From: Thermogemmatispora aurantia
Lineage (GTDB): Bacteria > Chloroflexota > Ktedonobacteria > Ktedonobacterales > Ktedonobacteraceae
Length of the DNA: 64,000 nucleotides
NCBI RefSeq assembly: GCF_008974285.1
Contig: NZ_BKZV01000001.1
Location: 1,272,214 to 1,336,213, forward strand
Direction of reading: 5' to 3'
In this document: positions 25,939 to 36,167 of the stretch, one piece after another
How the letters are laid out: every line of letters starts with the position of its first letter
How positions within the stretch are numbered: position 1 is the first letter of the stretch
The notes under the pieces: model-generated
The model's database searches: none
The model's input: the letters and a program-made list of their open reading frames with translations, nothing else
Told to the model about the DNA's origin: nothing
Program-made: the position numbers and the translations under genes

Positions 25939-27252
25939 ATGAAACAAGCAGAGCAGAAATCGACCGCTGGTCCAAGCCAGGCAGCCATGTTACCGGAAGA
26001 GCAGATTGCTGCTTTGCCTGCAGCAGGCCGTGATCTCTTCCTAGTCAGCACAGCTCACGCTTTTATTCACGCCATTACAGTATTGATGCCTCTTATTTAT
26101 CCCCTTATCCAGGAGGAGTATCATCTCAGCTATACCCAAATTGGCCTGGTAGTCGCTCTTCCCAATGCCCTTGGAGGCCTTCTCCAGGTGGTCTTCGGCG
26201 TGGTGAGTCGCTACATCCTGCGCAAGGTACTGCTTGGAGTCGGCGCTATCCTTGGTGGCTTGAGCACCTTTCTGACGGGCACAATCAATGGTTTCTGGCC
26301 TTTGATGGCCTGGAGCACAGCTTTTCGTCTGGCTACTGCTCCTCAACATCCCGTCGGTAGCTCCTATCTGACCGATCGCTATGGCCAGCGCCGGCATGGC
26401 TATGCTTTGGCCTGGCATATTGCCGGCGGTAATATAGGCACGCTGGCTGTCCCCTTTATCGCCGGTCCTCTCTTGGGACTTTGGGGTTGGCGCCCTTTGC
26501 TCTATGTGGCCGCTTTGCCGGGCATCCTGATTGGCGTCGCCATCCTGATTCTACTTGAAGAGGGCGGACCACTCGACCGGCGTAGTCGTCTCCGGCAGCA
26601 GCCAGCTCGCCGCCTTGCCCTGCGCGGGCGCGCTCTGATCCAGACGGGCAAAAGCCTGCTGCTTCCGCTGCGTGATCGTACGTTGCTCATCATCATGGCT
26701 GTTTCTATTATCGCCGCTGGCGGTCGTGGCCTGGGCAATGTTACAACCTATGTCCCCCTTTATTTGCAGAATGTTCGCCATATCGACAGTCGTCTTCAAG
26801 GCGTTCTCTTGACCTTGCTGCTCCTCGGCAGTGTGATCGGGCCACTGTTAGGTGGACGGCTCTCGGATCGCCTGGGGCGCCGTCCTATGCTCTATCTATT
26901 CTACGGTGCCTCAGCTGTCACGACATTCCTCTTTATTGAGCTTGCTCGCCCAGATATGCCTTTCTGGCTCATCCCACCGGCTTTGTTGCTGATGGGCCTG
27001 GCTGTCTATGCCGAGGCTCCTCTGCTCCAGGCATACCTGGCCGATTCGGCCAGCCGCGATCTACGCGACAATGCCTTCAGCCTGTATTTTGCCCTCGCCT
27101 TTGGCGTTGGCTCTGCTTGGGGAGGCATCATCGGCTGGCTCATTGATCAGTTTGGCTTCCAGCTTGCCTTTATCGTGATGGCAATCTCCTACCTCCTGGC
27201 CGGGAGCCTGCTGACTTTGATCCGTCAGCAGCCAACAACAAGCGAGCGCTGA
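25939..27252 (+). CDS. MFS transporter, Fsr-like
   Basis: A 437-residue major-facilitator protein with 12 predicted helices. The first helix region, V-S-T-A-H-A-F-I-H-A-I-T-V-L-M-P-L-I-Y-P, resembles the fosmidomycin-resistance (Fsr) group, whose members export small drugs or sugars. The loop 8-9 signature G-G-R-L-S-D-R-L-G-R-R is intact. The open frame extends 38 codons upstream, but ATG 25939 is preceded by GGAGGG and begins with a proper cytoplasmic N-terminus. It is single-gene, divergent from the mutase and convergent with the glycan cluster. The substrate is unknown; a drug or sugar exporter is a family-level guess. Confidence 0.85.
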   Translation: MKQAEQKSTAGPSQAAMLPEEQIAALPAAGRDLFLVSTAHAFIHAITVLMPLIYPLIQEEYHLSYTQIGLVVALPNALGGLLQVVFGVVSRYILRKVLLGVGAILGGLSTFLTGTINGFWPLMAWSTAFRLATAPQHPVGSSYLTDRYGQRRHGYALAWHIAGGNIGTLAVPFIAGPLLGLWGWRPLLYVAALPGILIGVAILILLEEGGPLDRRSRLRQQPARRLALRGRALIQTGKSLLLPLRDRTLLIIMAVSIIAAGGRGLGNVTTYVPLYLQNVRHIDSRLQGVLLTLLLLGSVIGPLLGGRLSDRLGRRPMLYLFYGASAVTTFLFIELARPDMPFWLIPPALLLMGLAVYAEAPLLQAYLADSASRDLRDNAFSLYFALAFGVGSAWGGIIGWLIDQFGFQLAFIVMAISYLLAGSLLTLIRQQPTTSER

Positions 27253-27327
27253 ACAGTGCTGCTGCTCGCCTTCCTTTGTATCCAAAGCGGAGCTGGGAGG
27301 CTCCCTGTTAGGGGAAGCGCAGAGTCG

Positions 27328-28686
27328 TTATGTAGATTGGATTACCGCCAGCAGAGCATTCAGCGCACATCCCATCGCCTCCGAGGTGAAATAGTCTTCT
27401 TTGCCAATGCCGGCCCCGGGTTTGCTCACGTAGACCTGAAAATCAGCTGTCAGACGATAGAAGTAGCCATGATAGGTGTGCTCGTAAAACGGCCCTAGCA
27501 GCAAGGCAATAAGAGCATGTTCCTCGCTGAGGAATGGGAGCGTGACCTGGGCATTATAGAGTTGAAGGCCGCTCAGTGTTAGACACTGAGCACGTGTTTC
27601 TTTATAATCGCGGATCACGCTCCCGTCTCCCAGGTGGAGAGCGAAGTACAAGCCGCCGTGCTGTCGGTCCCAGAGACCGCTGGTGACGAAGAGGCTCTGG
27701 AGCAATGTGCTTGCGAGAGAAAGGTACCGGTGTTGACCGGTGAGCTGATAGGCCAGGGCCAGCGCTGAGACTGCCTCTCCAGTGGAAGCTGCTCTGACTT
27801 CATCACCTTGGGGTCGATCAGAGCCTGCGGGGCCGACCACCATGTTCTCATAGAGCAAGTGCCTCTGGGGATCAAAGGCCACGCTGATGACGTGTTCCAG
27901 CGTCCGCTCACCGGCTTCTCTCCAGGCTGGCACTTGCCAGCGTTTTCCTGCATCAACGAGAGCGGCGCCGCACTCTAGCGCATGGACAGTGTTATAGCCA
28001 AACGGTTGATGGCGCCGATCATAGATGGTCCCGATGAGCGGATCAAACCAGAAGCGATAGAAACGCTCGACCAAGGCCCGCGCTTCATCCAACAGAGAGG
28101 CATCAGACAAGGAGCGTGCCACTGAGAGGAGAGAGAAGTAGATCCAGCCCTTGGGCAGATTATAATCCTGAAAATCGAGTCTGACCACGGCCAGTATTCG
28201 CTGCAGGTCGGCCTGATAGCTCGCTCTGCCAGGGTTGAGATGCTGATAGGCGCTCAAAGCATTCAGATAGAGCAGATCGACCTGGGGATCATGCTTTTCC
28301 AGCGTCTCCCCTTGCGGACCGGGGCGAATGGCATTGACACGCTCTGGATCGATCATCTGCCAGTTGATGAAAAGGCCACCAGTGCGCCGGCCATGCGTCT
28401 TGGCCAGCGGATTCCAGGCATGTTCATGCATACTTTCCAGCACCTGTTCGATCACTGCCCTAGCCTGCTCGCGCCATCCAGGCAGCAAAGCTAGGGAGGT
28501 CGCAGCTGTGACGAGACCCCGACCCGGGCTGGGGGTGGGGCTGGCTCCTAAGAGCAGGGGTGGATGGGGGAATTGCTCCCAGAGCGGGGCGCAGCTCACA
28601 ATATAGCCAGCCGCGGTCATGATTACCCAGAGCACAATCACAATCCATACAATAGTTCGCAATAACCTGTACAGCTTCTTTCGCAT
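27328..28686 (-). CDS. Six-hairpin glycosidase-like lipoprotein
   Basis: A 452-residue protein with an N-terminal signal (MRKKLYRLLR then a 20-residue hydrophobic stretch) ending in a lipobox-like I-V-S-C at Cys32, so probably a membrane-anchored lipoprotein. The rest is helical with repeated pairs, typical of (alpha/alpha)6-barrel enzymes. Markers are G-G-L-F-I-N-W-Q, D-P-Q-V-D-L-L-Y-L, F-D-P-L-I-G-T-I-Y-D, A-A-S-T-G-E-A-V-S-A and D-R-Q-H-G-G-L-Y. It may trim or bind the glycan made by this locus; substrate and activity are inferred. The open frame runs 93 codons further, but ATG 28686 has GGAGGG and precedes the signal. It is the last gene of the cluster, 22 bases after the GT-C gene. Confidence 0.7.
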   Translation of the reverse strand: MRKKLYRLLRTIVWIVIVLWVIMTAAGYIVSCAPLWEQFPHPPLLLGASPTPSPGRGLVTAATSLALLPGWREQARAVIEQVLESMHEHAWNPLAKTHGRRTGGLFINWQMIDPERVNAIRPGPQGETLEKHDPQVDLLYLNALSAYQHLNPGRASYQADLQRILAVVRLDFQDYNLPKGWIYFSLLSVARSLSDASLLDEARALVERFYRFWFDPLIGTIYDRRHQPFGYNTVHALECGAALVDAGKRWQVPAWREAGERTLEHVISVAFDPQRHLLYENMVVGPAGSDRPQGDEVRAASTGEAVSALALAYQLTGQHRYLSLASTLLQSLFVTSGLWDRQHGGLYFALHLGDGSVIRDYKETRAQCLTLSGLQLYNAQVTLPFLSEEHALIALLLGPFYEHTYHGYFYRLTADFQVYVSKPGAGIGKEDYFTSEAMGCALNALLAVIQST

Positions 28687-28708
28687 AGAATGAGACCCTC
28701 CGAAATAG

Positions 28709-31700
28709 CTAACCGCCGCGCAGATAAAGAGCCGATGCATACCCCTCAAAGACCAGGTGTACATCGGGCGGAAAGATAAAGCGCTTTCTGACAGCAGACT
28801 CATATGGCCCGCCATCTGAGACAATCCAGACCCGCGGGTGCTCAGCCAGCACCGCTGTGAAATCCTCCTGGTTGAGAAGCGCCTCCGCCGCAGAGGCGGT
28901 TTCGATAATATGCCCCCGCTGTTCCATGAGATAGAGGGCACGATCAATGGAGAAAAAGTAATCAACCTGCCCTACATAGTAGCGTACACAGTTGGCAGGA
29001 GCTACCGCAATTACCACGTCCCCTCGGCGTAGGTGCTGCCTTAGATAAGCCCCTGCGATATCGTAGTCGGCATAGTGGCGGTGATAGGGCAGGCCCAGCA
29101 GCCGGCTCAGGAACAGATTGTTTGTGTTCATGGCTATCAACGGCGCAATCAAGAGGAGGGCACATAGCAGGCCCGAGCTTCCTAGCAGGAACAGGCGCTG
29201 CACTTCTGTGGCGCGCTTCCAGCTCCGGTCAGACGGCCCAGCGCTTGTCTTTACCAAGGTCATTGTTAGCCTTCCAAGAGCCAGCATTAGCTCGCTTGCT
29301 CCGTAGGCGCTCAGCAGGTAATAGCAAGGCAGCAATGGATAGAGGTAGCGATCAGCCTGAAGCGTGAAGCCATAGATCAACATGAGCCAGGAGGCCAGCA
29401 AGAACAAGAGGCAGTAGCAAGCACGTGGTTCTTTTCTACGAACGGCCTGCAGGCAGCCTAGCACCATGCTCACGGAACTGAGGAGGAGCCAGGGCGTCCG
29501 CCCACTGGTGACAGGCGAAAACAGTATTTCTGCATAGAAGATGACGTTGTCCAACGTGAAATGGACGAGGGGACGCTGCGAAGCATCTGTTCCAAGAACA
29601 GGCGGATGGCTACAATGAGCGAGCAGGAGCTGGAAGCCGATACCGACTCCACAGAGCAGACCTGCTCGCTGCCAGGAAGGCGAGCGACAAAGGGCTGCCA
29701 GGCTGAGCTGGGTCCGGTCTCTGCAGCAGAGAGTGCAAAGCAGCAGCGCTGGTAGTGTGATGAAGGTTTCCTCATGGCTCAGATAGGTTGCCAACAGGCT
29801 GAGTGCCGCTCCGTAGATGAGGCGTGAGCGAGCCTGGCGCTGTAGACAGATATGAAAAAGTAACAAGGTTAAAAGAGTAAGGAGTTGCGCTTGCTGGTAC
29901 ATACGCATCTGACGTGACCAGACCCAGGCCAGCGGTGAGCAGACCAGCATGGCCGTGGCGAGCCAGGCCACGCGGCGGGAGAAGAAGTAAGAGCCTGCCA
30001 GATAGAGCAAGGGCAGGCAGAGAAGATACTCGCCAACGCTGATTGCGCGCGTTATCTCTGGGTGATCGCCGAAGAGCAGACTCCAGGCGGCCAGCAGATA
30101 AGAATAGAGTTCAGCTTTGGTGTAGAGAAAACTCGAAGGGAAGAGTGGCCAGCCGGTGGCCAAGATACCATGTGCGGCATAGTAGCTAGAAAGCTCATCC
30201 TGCCAGTAAGGCTCGTAAGAGAGCTGGTAGCTTGATAGGGGCACAGCCATGACCATGAGTGGGAGGATGGTTACCCAGAAGCGCCAGGATCGCCAGGAGG
30301 AGCGAGAGATCGACCGCCAACACAGCGACAAGCGTTGACCCCATCTTCGCGGGCGGCTCTTCCTTTCTGAACCTACATCAATACTCACCTCCTCGCTGGA
30401 CTCACTGACACTGCTCTCTCTCGTCTGCCAGGCACCTGTCTGGAGGCGAGTCTGAGATCTACGGCTGTCCCACCAGATTACCCAGGCAAGCACAGCGTAG
30501 TCCAGGAGGAGGAGTGTGCCCAGAAACCAGAGCCAGGGCCAGGTATACGGCCAGGGGTGGGGAAGCGCTGGAGTGTAGGTCAGCGCCGTCAATAGCCCCG
30601 CCAGCGTCAGCGGTGGGAGTACGGCCAGGCTTAATCGCCGCCAGAGCACTTGAGGAGCGGCAGAGCACCCGACCGCGAGCCACAGCCCTAGCCCAACCCA
30701 GGGCAGCCAAATGCTGGCTACCGCCCCACAGAGGACCATCCAGCCTTTGGCAGGCACCGAGAGTAGAGAAGGCGAGACGACAGCGATGGTGGTCAGGTAT
30801 GGGAGGAACGAGGGAGCTGAAGGAATTTCGAGAGAGGCTGAGGGCCAGCGATGCGGCGCCTGTCCGACGTCCAGCCGTTCACAAGCCTGATGATTGGCCA
30901 GACGCCAGGCCTCTGATGGCTTCAGCCACAGTAGCTGACCCCCGCTTTTCTCAATGACGACATCGGTCAGCACTGCCACCTTCCTGAAGAGCTGCTCCAT
31001 CTGCCCTTCGGCTGGCGGTACTTGAAGAACTGCATGGATAGAGAGCGTATTGCGCCCGGTATGCAGCCATGACGAGATGTCATACAGCGTGACCGCAAGC
31101 CCGGCCTGATAGCCCCCTGAATGAGGGAACTGTTTGAAAGGCAGAGACTGAACCCCCCCAGCGAGGGTTGTCAGCAGCCTTCCATTGAGATAGATACTCG
31201 TCTGGACAGGGCTTCCTAGACGTAACCAGGTTCTGGTCGCTTCCTCTGGTATATCGAGAAGCCTGGTAAAGCATACGTCCGAGCTATCAGCTCTAAGCCA
31301 GAGGTGAGGCAGGGGCTGCTGATAGGGACGGGGATCAAATGCGAGAGAAAGCGAAGAGCCAGCTTCTTCTGGCAGAACTCTTGCCTGCTGCCAGTCGGTC
31401 GCGTCGAAGTCGGGTAGGCTCCAGGCATTGACCGTAACTGCATTCCGGCGATGGGCCAGACTGCTCTGAGCGGTGGCACGCCAGCCCTCTCCCGAACTAT
31501 AGCGGTAGGTCCTTATCCCATTCCTGATCTCCAGCAAAGCTTTCAGAGCCGGCAGCTGCAGGTCAGCATTGACCACGCGCACCGCGATGGTATTCACGCC
31601 GATGCGCAGGGCGCGGCGTATATCATAGAGCAAGGCGCGCGAGGCGAACTGGCCGTTAGTGTTGCCCAGTGGCACGCCATTGACAGCCAGAGCAAAAGTT

Positions 31701-32044
31701 TGCCGCGCCGCTATCGTCAGAATCGCTCCTTCTGGCCAGCTATTGAGCTGTAGAGTGTAACGAAAGTAGGCAACCGGGGCGCTACTATCAGCCGCTGCAA
31801 TCCACCGGGCATCTCCCCAACCAGGATCAAAGTCTCCGGGCTGGGGGACCAGAGCAACTTGCCAGGTAAACCAAACTGCCCCTAACATGGTCAGCAGTAG
31901 TAAGCAGAGAGTATCAAGGCTGGGAAGGAGCTGGCGACGAGACCAACCAGAGAAACGGAGAGGTCTTGGTCTGGCCAGCGGCTCAGTAGGCGATGACGCT
32001 ATCCGTCTGACCAGTACACGCCCCAAGTAGCAACGATCGAACAT
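28709..32044 (-). CDS. GT-C glycosyltransferase with a carbohydrate-binding-like outer domain
   Basis: A 1111-residue membrane protein. After one helix (about 43-62) come two beta-rich modules. The first (about 92-175) has F-R-Y-T-L-Q-L ... [10 protein letters not shown] ... [10 protein letters not shown]. The second (about 255-345) has S-I-Y-L-N-G-R-L and L-Y-D-I-S-S-W-L. Both resemble galactose-binding-like modules of rhamnosidases. Then follow three or four helices (435-525), a charged Ser/Arg-rich loop (528-588) and the glycosyltransferase part (590-1111). The latter has W-Q-D-E-L-S-S (616-620), the acidic motif of GT39/83-type enzymes that use polyprenyl-phosphate sugars. It would transfer sugar outside the membrane. 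The fusion is unusual. ATG 32044 has AGGG close upstream. Confidence 0.8.
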   Translation of the reverse strand: MFDRCYLGRVLVRRIASSPTEPLARPRPLRFSGWSRRQLLPSLDTLCLLLLTMLGAVWFTWQVALVPQPGDFDPGWGDARWIAAADSSAPVAYFRYTLQLNSWPEGAILTIAARQTFALAVNGVPLGNTNGQFASRALLYDIRRALRIGVNTIAVRVVNADLQLPALKALLEIRNGIRTYRYSSGEGWRATAQSSLAHRRNAVTVNAWSLPDFDATDWQQARVLPEEAGSSLSLAFDPRPYQQPLPHLWLRADSSDVCFTRLLDIPEEATRTWLRLGSPVQTSIYLNGRLLTTLAGGVQSLPFKQFPHSGGYQAGLAVTLYDISSWLHTGRNTLSIHAVLQVPPAEGQMEQLFRKVAVLTDVVIEKSGGQLLWLKPSEAWRLANHQACERLDVGQAPHRWPSASLEIPSAPSFLPYLTTIAVVSPSLLSVPAKGWMVLCGAVASIWLPWVGLGLWLAVGCSAAPQVLWRRLSLAVLPPLTLAGLLTALTYTPALPHPWPYTWPWLWFLGTLLLLDYAVLAWVIWWDSRRSQTRLQTGAWQTRESSVSESSEEVSIDVGSERKSRPRRWGQRLSLCWRSISRSSWRSWRFWVTILPLMVMAVPLSSYQLSYEPYWQDELSSYYAAHGILATGWPLFPSSFLYTKAELYSYLLAAWSLLFGDHPEITRAISVGEYLLCLPLLYLAGSYFFSRRVAWLATAMLVCSPLAWVWSRQMRMYQQAQLLTLLTLLLFHICLQRQARSRLIYGAALSLLATYLSHEETFITLPALLLCTLCCRDRTQLSLAALCRSPSWQRAGLLCGVGIGFQLLLAHCSHPPVLGTDASQRPLVHFTLDNVIFYAEILFSPVTSGRTPWLLLSSVSMVLGCLQAVRRKEPRACYCLLFLLASWLMLIYGFTLQADRYLYPLLPCYYLLSAYGASELMLALGRLTMTLVKTSAGPSDRSWKRATEVQRLFLLGSSGLLCALLLIAPLIAMNTNNLFLSRLLGLPYHRHYADYDIAGAYLRQHLRRGDVVIAVAPANCVRYYVGQVDYFFSIDRALYLMEQRGHIIETASAAEALLNQEDFTAVLAEHPRVWIVSDGGPYESAVRKRFIFPPDVHLVFEGYASALYLRGG

Positions 32045-32133
32045 AAAACCCTACGACCATCCCTTCCTTTTGATTTGCTCATTTACTAATGCACGATAAT
32101 ACTCATTTATACTTTCTCACCACTCAATACCCT

Positions 32134-33597
32134 CTAGTGCAAACCAGAGAGGGCCTCACGAGCCGTGTTATTGTGATATTCAGGATCAAGCGCGAGCGCT
32201 ATCTGCAAAGCCTCTCTCCCCTCAGCGGAGCGTCCTAAAGCAATCTCAGCCAGGCCCAGATAGGTATAGGCGGAGGAGCGAAGGTCATTATCGGAGGAGA
32301 GCCTCAGCCCTATCCCCATCTCAGCCAGGCAGCCCTGATAGTTACGCAGCTCGTAATCGGCTCTCCCAAGCAGGTAGTGAGCATAGAGACTATCCGGATT
32401 GACCTGCGCGAGTCGCCTCAGCCAGGCCTGAGCCATGATCAACCTGTGGTTCCGCTCTAGGGCATCCCCTGAGAGCGTGCTGGAGGGCCAGGCAGCCTCT
32501 ACCAGCCCTTCCAGCGCCTCGCTGAGAGCTGTGGTCAGCCACGGCTCAGGAAGGTCTTTCTGCTGCGTATGCGCCAACCAGTGCGGGAAAAGCAGTTGAT
32601 AGGCACGCAGGTAGGCCCGTTGCTGTAGCAAAGAGTGAGCCGCCGCAAAGCTCACCACCTCCGCTTGTGAGTGAGCCTCTAGCCCAAAGAGAGTCTGGCC
32701 GAGCTGCTCCTCGTAGGTCGCAGAGCCGACAACGGCAGGGACCAGCCAGGGGGTAGTCTCCAGCCATCCGAGAGCCTGCTGATACTCGCCGGCAGCGATA
32801 GCCAGGTCTGTTTGCCATGTAGCCAGCAGAGACCAGAGCGGAGCGATAAGAGCAGGCAGCAGGCTTGCTCCTAGCAGCACCGACAAAGAGAGCGGACGCC
32901 AGGAGAGCGCCGGCACAAGCGACCAGGGTCTTATCCTGGCGTTCGGTTGGCTGCGACCTGGTTGTCGGAACCACAGGCTCAGGCCAATCAAAGGCAGGGC
33001 AGCCCCAGGACGAAGCTGGTCTACCAGCAAGACGACGCGCCAATGGAGTGCTGTCATATCCAAAGCAAAAGGAGCTGTCACAGGGAGCCAGTCTCGGGGG
33101 AGATTGTAGCCCAAGTGACGCAGGATAAGCTGGGCTTCCAGCTTATGATAAGCCAGCAGATCGCTCTGCTGAGTATCGACCGCAGTAAAGTGCAGCAAGA
33201 ATAGGCAGAGTGGCAGTAAACAGCTGGCACCAGCCAGACGATAGCGCCATAGGCACCGATCGACGAACGGTCTCAAGGTGCAGCCGAGACAGAGCAAAGC
33301 CGCCATGCAAGAGCCTGCCCCAACACTTGTCAGCGCAGCCCCAACTGTGCCGGGAGCCGCCAACGACCAGGCCGGCGCCAGCGGCGTTTGCCAGGGAGAA
33401 CAGCCACCTCGCAAAGGGTCCGCCAACCACGGCAAGCCACTCGCTCCTAGCATCAAAACACAGGCCAGCAGCAATCTACCACGAGTATCCTCCCACTCCC
33501 GCCAGAGCCATTGCCTCAACAGCTTCAGCAAAGCAGCGATCTTTTGTATCATTTTACCGTATTCATCCATTATCACACTAAATATACATTGAGTCAT
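32134..33597 (-). CDS. Membrane protein with TPR-like C-terminus
   Basis: A 487-residue protein of unknown function with about five or six membrane helices in the first 270 residues and a helical, TPR-like region in the last 200 (Y-L-L-G-R-A-D-Y-E-L-R-N-Y-Q-G-C-L-A-E-M; A-Y-T-Y-L-G-L-A-E-I-A-L-G-R-S-A-E-G-R-E-A-L). Two-part membrane/TPR proteins in glycan loci often assist polymerisation or ligation, but no ligase motif is recognised here. The ATG (33597-33595) overlaps the HlyD-like stop TGA by one base, indicating coupling. A TTG one codon earlier and ATGs at codons 10 and 16 are alternative starts. The DNA around the start is AT-rich, unlike the rest of the gene. Confidence 0.65.
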   Translation of the reverse strand: MTQCIFSVIMDEYGKMIQKIAALLKLLRQWLWREWEDTRGRLLLACVLMLGASGLPWLADPLRGGCSPWQTPLAPAWSLAAPGTVGAALTSVGAGSCMAALLCLGCTLRPFVDRCLWRYRLAGASCLLPLCLFLLHFTAVDTQQSDLLAYHKLEAQLILRHLGYNLPRDWLPVTAPFALDMTALHWRVVLLVDQLRPGAALPLIGLSLWFRQPGRSQPNARIRPWSLVPALSWRPLSLSVLLGASLLPALIAPLWSLLATWQTDLAIAAGEYQQALGWLETTPWLVPAVVGSATYEEQLGQTLFGLEAHSQAEVVSFAAAHSLLQQRAYLRAYQLLFPHWLAHTQQKDLPEPWLTTALSEALEGLVEAAWPSSTLSGDALERNHRLIMAQAWLRRLAQVNPDSLYAHYLLGRADYELRNYQGCLAEMGIGLRLSSDNDLRSSAYTYLGLAEIALGRSAEGREALQIALALDPEYHNNTAREALSGLH

Positions 33598-33599
33598 CA

Positions 33600-34925
33600 A
33601 TCTTTCTCAATTCTCACTACGCGTACCTCTTGTCCATTGTCGAGATCAGCGAGACCCACCAGAACGACCAGCTCTCCGCTGTGCAGGCCAACGTCAATAA
33701 AGACCCTGGCAGATGAGCGAGCAATCACATGCACTGAGCGCAGATAAGCTCGCTGCCGCTGCACAACAAAGACGGCGGGAACCAGATCTAGATCGAGCAC
33801 CGCCAGGCGTGGCAATCCCAGCATGCTCCCCTTTACAGCAATGCGTACAAAGACACTCATGCCTGGCAAAAGAGCTCCACTCCGGTTATCCAGCACCACC
33901 CATACCTCGAAGGTATCTGTCTGCGGATCAGCACGCGGCACAATGGTTAGCACCACGCCTCTGAGGATCGGGGCTGGCCCTGCCAGGGCAAAGACCTCCG
34001 CGGGCTGTCCTGTATGGATCAGTCCAAGAGCCTTCAATGGCAGTTTGGCATGAACTACTACTCTGGATTGATCACTGATCGTGAGCAGGGAGGCATTGGC
34101 CGAGAAGGACTGGCCAGCCACGATATTGACCGCTGCCACCACGCCACTCAGCGGAGCCAAAAGACAATTCCCTGAGAGGAAGGAAGAGGAACGAGCCTGC
34201 AGGGTTTCATATTTGCTTCTGGCCAGCGCATAGCGCTGACGCGCTTGAGCCACGGCAGTCGAATTGCCGCTGGTCATCACTGCTTGCAAGTAACTCTCTG
34301 CTGCTGTCAGCTCGTCCCAGGCCAGCTTCAGCTGCAGAGACAGCTCAAGCGGATCAAGGCGCAACACGGCCTGACCAGCGCGGACAGCGTCGCCCACTTT
34401 GACCAGTACAGTATCAACTTTGCCCGCAAAGGGCAGAGAGAGCACAAGCTGCCTTTGGGGATAGACCAGTCCCTCCCCTCCCAGGCTCTGATCGTAATCC
34501 TGACTCTGAGCCTGATAAAGCACCACTGCTGGTACAGACGAGCGTAGGGAGAACAACAGGCCCAGCAAGAGTAAGACAAGCAGGCTGACGCTTATGAGAA
34601 CCAATCGCAAGCGGCGACCAGCTCGACGCCGCCAGGCGCCTGGAAGAACCCGCAAGCGTAGGGTCGGGACTAGCCAGAGCGGTGTCTTCGACGACTCACT
34701 AGCATCCAAGGTCGGTAAAGATTGCGGAACGAAAGCCCGCCGTGGTGCCAGAGCTGCGTTCAGCTCAGCTCTAGCATGCTCGTCATTTGCTGCCTCCGCT
34801 GTTGATCTCGGAAGGAGAGGCAGAACAAGAGTAGCATCCTCATCGTCGAAGCAAAAACGCACCTGAGACGAAGGCACTCCAACGCCGGGCTTAAACTGGC
34901 GCCGCTTGGCAGGCTGCTGAGCCAT
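33600..34925 (-). CDS. HlyD-family membrane-fusion-like adaptor
   Basis: A 442-residue periplasmic-adaptor-like protein. A cytoplasmic N-terminus of about 105 residues and one membrane helix (about 107-127) precede a lipoyl half-motif (S-L-P-F-A-G-K-V-D-T-V-L-V-K-V-G-D-A-V-R-A-G-Q-A-V-L-R-L-D). A short alpha-hairpin (about 195-240), the second lipoyl half (A-P-L-S-G-V-V-A-A-V-N-I-V-A-G-Q-S-F) and beta-barrel segments follow. Such adaptors work with ABC or RND exporters, but no exporter gene is next to it. The cluster context suggests a role in glycan export or in organising the synthase. The stop codon ends at 33597 and overlaps the next ATG. ATG 34925 has GGGAGGG upstream, three bases after the previous gene. 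Confidence 0.85.
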
Positions 34926-34928
34926 TGC

Positions 34929-36167
34929 TCATTTTCCCTCCCTTCTTTGCAAGACATAGGCCAGCCAGCCGCCCAAGGCCAGAAGCACCCCTTGAGCATC
35001 TACGCAGGCCGCCAGGAACAGAGCTTTGCTCACGGGTACGTGATAAAGAGCCAGGATAGCTACCAGAGTTCCTTCACGTATCCCAAGACCATTGAATAAA
35101 GACAATGGAAGCGCTGCAGCAAGCGCCACCAGCGGAATGGCGACAAGATAACAAGGCAACGGCAGATGGATATCGAGAGCCAGACCGTAGCTATAGTAGT
35201 TCAGCGCGGCCACGATCCAGAAACAGAGGCTGAAGCCCAGCGAAGACAAGAAGGAGGACGGCCTGGCCGCCAGCGTTGCCAGAGCAGCTTGCATAGCAGC
35301 CACTCCCTTACCATATGGAGAGCAAGACAAACCGCCCGTTTTAGCGAGCCAGGCAGGCCATTGCCGCCTGCTGGTCAGCCTGGTGATTACCAACAGACAA
35401 GCCAGAGCGAGCGTGACCATCAGGCTGGCGGTAGCAGCCACAGTCCCCAAAGGGGCAGGTAGGAGCTGCCTCCAGACACAGAGCACTCCTCCCAGCAGCA
35501 GACTCAAAGCCAGCAAACCCAGCAAACGGGCCAGGGCCAGAGTGGCTGCTGCCAGTGGATAGGAGCCAAGCACTCGACCTGAGTAGAGCGTCTTGATAGC
35601 ATCGCTCCCTATCCCCAGCGGTAGGCAGTGACTGAAAGCGAGACCTATCAAATAGAGCCGGATCAGCTCCGCCAGATCGAGGCGCCTACCCTGAGCAAGT
35701 AATAAGGCACGCCACTGGTACGCGCTGACGACCACGCAGAGCAGCCCACTCGACCCTCCCAGAAGTAGACAGGCACAGCTCACCTGACCGCGTGCCAGGC
35801 CCACCCACCCCATAGGGGCTGCGAAAGTTCTCCAAGCTAGCAAACAGGCAGAAGCCAGAGAGAGAACGCCCAAGACCTGCACTCCCAATATCCGCCAAAC
35901 AGATCCCCTCCATAGGGCAGCCCCAGCAAAGCAAGCGCTCTTTCCAGCCATCTCGCCCTGGGAGAGCTGTCCTGCAGACGGAGCGGCGGCTGAGGAATAA
36001 TCGGCAGCGCCAGCGTGCTCAGCGGGAGAAGACAGGAGAGACCCCTTCTCCAGGGGGCATAGCCTGATAGGCACCAACCTCCTCACAGGTGAGGACGGTG
36101 GCGACATAGGCGCCACAGCCCCCACCTCTTTACGCGAGGCTAGGGCAGGAGATGGTTTATCTATCAT
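34929..36167 (-). CDS. Lysylphosphatidylglycerol-synthase-type membrane protein (flippase-like)
   Basis: A 412-residue integral membrane protein with eight or more helices after a long Pro/Ser/Ala-rich N-terminus of about 85 residues. The segments S-A-Y-Q-W-R-A-L-L, S-H-C-L-P-L-G-I-G-S-D-A-I-K-T-L-Y and S-L-F-N-G-L-G-I-R-E-G match the LPG_synthase_TM family (UPF0104, AglD/MprF membrane part). Members are found in glycolipid loci and are proposed to move lipid-linked molecules. Only the membrane part is present, with no aminoacyl-transfer domain. An in-frame TTG lies five codons earlier; I chose ATG 36167 because GGGGAGAG precedes it. The start overlaps the epimerase stop by 11 bases. Confidence 0.85.
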   Translation of the reverse strand: MIDKPSPALASRKEVGAVAPMSPPSSPVRRLVPIRLCPLEKGSLLSSPAEHAGAADYSSAAAPSAGQLSQGEMAGKSACFAGAALWRGSVWRILGVQVLGVLSLASACLLAWRTFAAPMGWVGLARGQVSCACLLLGGSSGLLCVVVSAYQWRALLLAQGRRLDLAELIRLYLIGLAFSHCLPLGIGSDAIKTLYSGRVLGSYPLAAATLALARLLGLLALSLLLGGVLCVWRQLLPAPLGTVAATASLMVTLALACLLVITRLTSRRQWPAWLAKTGGLSCSPYGKGVAAMQAALATLAARPSSFLSSLGFSLCFWIVAALNYYSYGLALDIHLPLPCYLVAIPLVALAAALPLSLFNGLGIREGTLVAILALYHVPVSKALFLAACVDAQGVLLALGGWLAYVLQRREGK

